A DNA stretch of 16,485 nucleotides, taken from assembly GCA_028693885.1 (NCBI GenBank), contig JAQUUM010000010.1, forward strand, positions 1 through 16,485. The letters are read 5' to 3'. The translations under genes and the position numbers were made by a program. Below are positions 14,537 through 16,485 of the stretch, in pieces. The notes under the pieces were generated by a model. It saw only the letters and a list, made by a program, of their open reading frames with translations, did no database searches and was not told the DNA's origin. Each line of letters starts with the position of its first letter. Position 1 is the stretch's first letter. The stretch is from Bacilli bacterium (GTDB lineage Bacteria; Bacillota_I; Bacilli_A; ML615J-28; CAG-698).

Positions 14537-15016
14537 ATGTTTGAAAAAATCAGTTCTAGTTTAGGGAAGATAATTTTAATGAAAAAGGTGATGATAAATA
14601 ATATATTTAAGGAAACGAATTTATATTATGGACAGCACCCAATACTTGAAATACTAAATAAAAATAATGGATCTACTCAAATAGAAATAGCTGATAAATT
14701 AGGAGTTTCAGCTGCGAGTATTGCCCTTTCTACTAAAAGAATGGAAAAAAATGGTTTGCTATGTAAAAAAATAGATGAAAAAAATTTGCGTTGTAAAAAG
14801 CTTTTTATAACTGATAAAGGTATAGCAAGTCTAGAGAAAATTCATAAAGAGATTAAAAAAATAGATGACAAAATGTTTAATGGATTTAGCAAAGATGAAA
14901 TAAATAAATTTAATTTTTTTCTTGATAAAATAATGAAAAATGTTTTAGAAGATGGAGAATTTGATTTAAAGGTTGAAAACATTATAAAAACAATGAATAT
15001 TAATATGGAGGAATAA
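14537..15016 (+). CDS. MarR-family transcriptional regulator
   Basis: A 159-residue winged-helix DNA-binding protein, normal for the family. The core is QHPILEIL (33-40), then helix-turn-helix QIEIADKLGVSAASIALSTKRME (about 48-70) with the recognition helix at ~58-71. The wing DEKNLRCKKLFITDKG (80-95) corresponds to the conserved D-x-R...L-T-x-x-G of MarR. N- and C-terminal helices would form the dimer interface. It is the first gene of an operon with an ABC exporter starting one base after its stop, the classic arrangement in which the repressor is released by the exporter's substrate. AAAGGAGG at 14525-14532 sets the start. Cys76 and Cys86 could in principle make it redox-sensitive, but this is speculation. 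Confidence 0.9.
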   Translation: MFEKISSSLGKIILMKKVMINNIFKETNLYYGQHPILEILNKNNGSTQIEIADKLGVSAASIALSTKRMEKNGLLCKKIDEKNLRCKKLFITDKGIASLEKIHKEIKKIDDKMFNGFSKDEINKFNFFLDKIMKNVLEDGEFDLKVENIIKTMNINMEE

Positions 15017-15017
15017 A

Positions 15018-16485
15018 ATGTTCAAAGACTTAATACCATTTATTGGAAAGTATAAGAAATATGCAATTATTACACCAATCTTAATGATTTTTGAAGTTAT
15101 TTTTGAAGTTGCGATACCATTTATAATGGCTTTAATAATTGATGAAGGGATAAAAATAGGTGTTGAACAAGGTGATTTGAGTTATGTAATTAGTTTAGGT
15201 GCATTGTTGATTTTATTTGCTGTTATTGCATTGATCTGTGGAGCATTAGGCGGAAAATATGGAGCGATTGCTGCAACTGGTTTTGCAAAAGAAATAAGAA
15301 AAGGAATATTCTATAAGATTCAAGATTTTTCTTTTTCAAATTCTGATAAATATCCAACATCATCTTTAGTAACCCGAATGACTACTGATGTTAATATGAT
15401 TCAAAATGCATTTATGATGTCTTTAAGAATGCTAGTAAGAGCACCTATTATGCTAATATCAGCTACAATTATGGCTTTTATAATTAATTCTAAACTAGCT
15501 AGTGTTTTTATTATAGCTATTCCTTTTTTAGCATTTCTTTTATATTTTATATTTATTAAAGCGCATCCATATTTTAGAAAGATGTTATATAAATACGATA
15601 GATTAAATAATTCAGTTCAAGAAAACTTAATTGGTATTAGAGTAGTTAAGTCTTTTGTAAGAGAAGAATACGAAATTAATAAGTTTAAAGATTCAGTAAG
15701 TGAGTTGAAAGAAACTTCAATTAAGGCAGAAAAGATTGTAATACTTACAAATCCGATTATGCAGTTTACTATGTATATTGGAATAATTGCAATTTCTTGG
15801 TTTGGTGCTAAACTTATTATAAGTGACTTAATGAAAACTGGAGAACTAATGAGTTTTATAACGTATATTACGCTTGTTTTGATGAGTTTAATGATGCTTT
15901 CTATGACTTTTATTCAAATCATTATTTCAAAAGCAGCCTCAAGCAGAGTTGCTGAGGTTTTAAAAGAAGATTCTGAGATTAAAGATGGCTTAGATAAGGA
16001 TAGAGTATTAAAAGATGGTTCAATTGAATATAGAAATGTATGTTTTTCTTATTCAAAGGATAATGACAACTATGTCTTAAAAAATATTAATATAAAGATT
16101 GAATCTGGAGAAGTCATAGGGATATTAGGAAGTACTGGTTCTGCAAAAACTACACTTGTACAACTGATACCACGTCTTTATGATGTATCTGAAGGTGAAT
16201 TAATTGTAGGTAAATCAAGTATAAAAGAGTACTCTTTGAACAATCTAAGAAAAGAGGTTGCAATCGTTCTTCAAAAAAATATTTTATTTAGTGGAACGAT
16301 TAAGGAAAATTTGCTTTGGGGGAACAAAAATGCTACTAAAGATGAAATTCTCGATGTATGCAAAATAGTTCAAGCTCATGATTTTATTATGAGTTTTACT
16401 GATGGGTATGAAACACGTTTAGGTCAAGGCGGAGTTAATCTGTCGGGTGGACAAAAACAACGAATTTGTATAGCTAGAGCTTTAT
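15018..16485 (+). CDS. ABC exporter, fused membrane domain and ATPase (multidrug type), 3' truncated
   Basis: 489 codons run in frame to the window end without a stop. Residues 1-305 hold a six-helix exporter domain (segments near 16-38, 54-78, 132-155, 160-180, 240-264 and 278-303), and the ATPase follows from ~335. Walker A is GSTGSAKT (371-378), with Ala in place of the last Gly before Lys, a variant known in this exporter group. Q-loop Gln419 and signature LSGGQ (475-479) are visible; Walker B and the switch His lie beyond the window. GGAGG at 15007-15011 sets the start, one base after the MarR stop. Such half-transporters usually pair with a second one encoded next, expected just outside. 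Likely role: export of drugs, lipids or peptides across the membrane under MarR control. Confidence 0.92.
   Translation, partial: MFKDLIPFIGKYKKYAIITPILMIFEVIFEVAIPFIMALIIDEGIKIGVEQGDLSYVISLGALLILFAVIALICGALGGKYGAIAATGFAKEIRKGIFYKIQDFSFSNSDKYPTSSLVTRMTTDVNMIQNAFMMSLRMLVRAPIMLISATIMAFIINSKLASVFIIAIPFLAFLLYFIFIKAHPYFRKMLYKYDRLNNSVQENLIGIRVVKSFVREEYEINKFKDSVSELKETSIKAEKIVILTNPIMQFTMYIGIIAISWFGAKLIISDLMKTGELMSFITYITLVLMSLMMLSMTFIQIIISKAASSRVAEVLKEDSEIKDGLDKDRVLKDGSIEYRNVCFSYSKDNDNYVLKNINIKIESGEVIGILGSTGSAKTTLVQLIPRLYDVSEGELIVGKSSIKEYSLNNLRKEVAIVLQKNILFSGTIKENLLWGNKNATKDEILDVCKIVQAHDFIMSFTDGYETRLGQGGVNLSGGQKQRICIARAL

Noticed and set aside
1..16485. CRISPR array, insertion sequence or prophage
   Set aside because: No regularly spaced repeats, transposase, integrase or phage structural gene was found on reading the window.

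Overview
The window is a gene-dense, very AT-rich stretch of a low-GC Gram-positive-type bacterium. TGA is a real stop (it ends the genes at 13279 and 14102, each inside a start/stop overlap) and tryptophan is read from TGG, so the recoded Mycoplasma code does not apply. Strong AGGAGG ribosome sites, sigma-A-like promoters with 16-17 bp spacers, U-rich hairpin terminators, an encoded CCA on the tRNA and the gene families present suggest a Bacilli relative of the Izemoplasma/Acholeplasma/Erysipelotrichia kind. That placement is inference.

Layout. (1) 1-1181: 3' part of a secreted-type GH18 glycosidase with an Ig-like module before the catalytic barrel. (2) 1202-1500: acyl carrier protein gene with its own promoter and terminator. 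(3) 1518-5645: a cation diffusion facilitator with a manganese-type site, an alpha-phosphoglucomutase and an M24B aminopeptidase, tightly spaced. A hairpin at 5628-5659 ends this group and probably also the convergent tRNA-Cys(GCA) at 5665-5739. (4) 5836-10329: two consecutive ABC proteins, each with an N-terminal ATPase fused to an FtsX/MacB-like permease, probably the two halves of one complex. (5) 10333-14462: a six-gene operon with a consensus promoter, a 12-bp palindrome over the -35 region and a terminator. It encodes a NifX/ORP-like protein, two MinD-type ATPases each carrying a two-cluster ferredoxin insert, a metallo-beta-lactamase-fold protein, an Mrp/NBP35 Fe-S carrier ATPase and a second NifX/ORP-like protein. 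(6) 14464-16485: a MarR regulator with a candidate operator, then the first 489 codons of an ABC exporter cut by the window end.

The most interesting part is region 5. Its gene set resembles the orp (orange protein) operon of sulfate-reducing bacteria, where ORP binds a Mo-Cu-S cluster and works with MinD-like ATPases and a fused MrpORP protein. Here mrp and the second NifX/ORP gene are separate but overlap by 4 nt, as if they were the unfused parts of MrpORP. The operon predicts a metal-sulfur cluster assembly or ATP-dependent Fe-S/redox machine. No nitrogenase structural gene lies in the window, and the substrate cannot be read from sequence alone.
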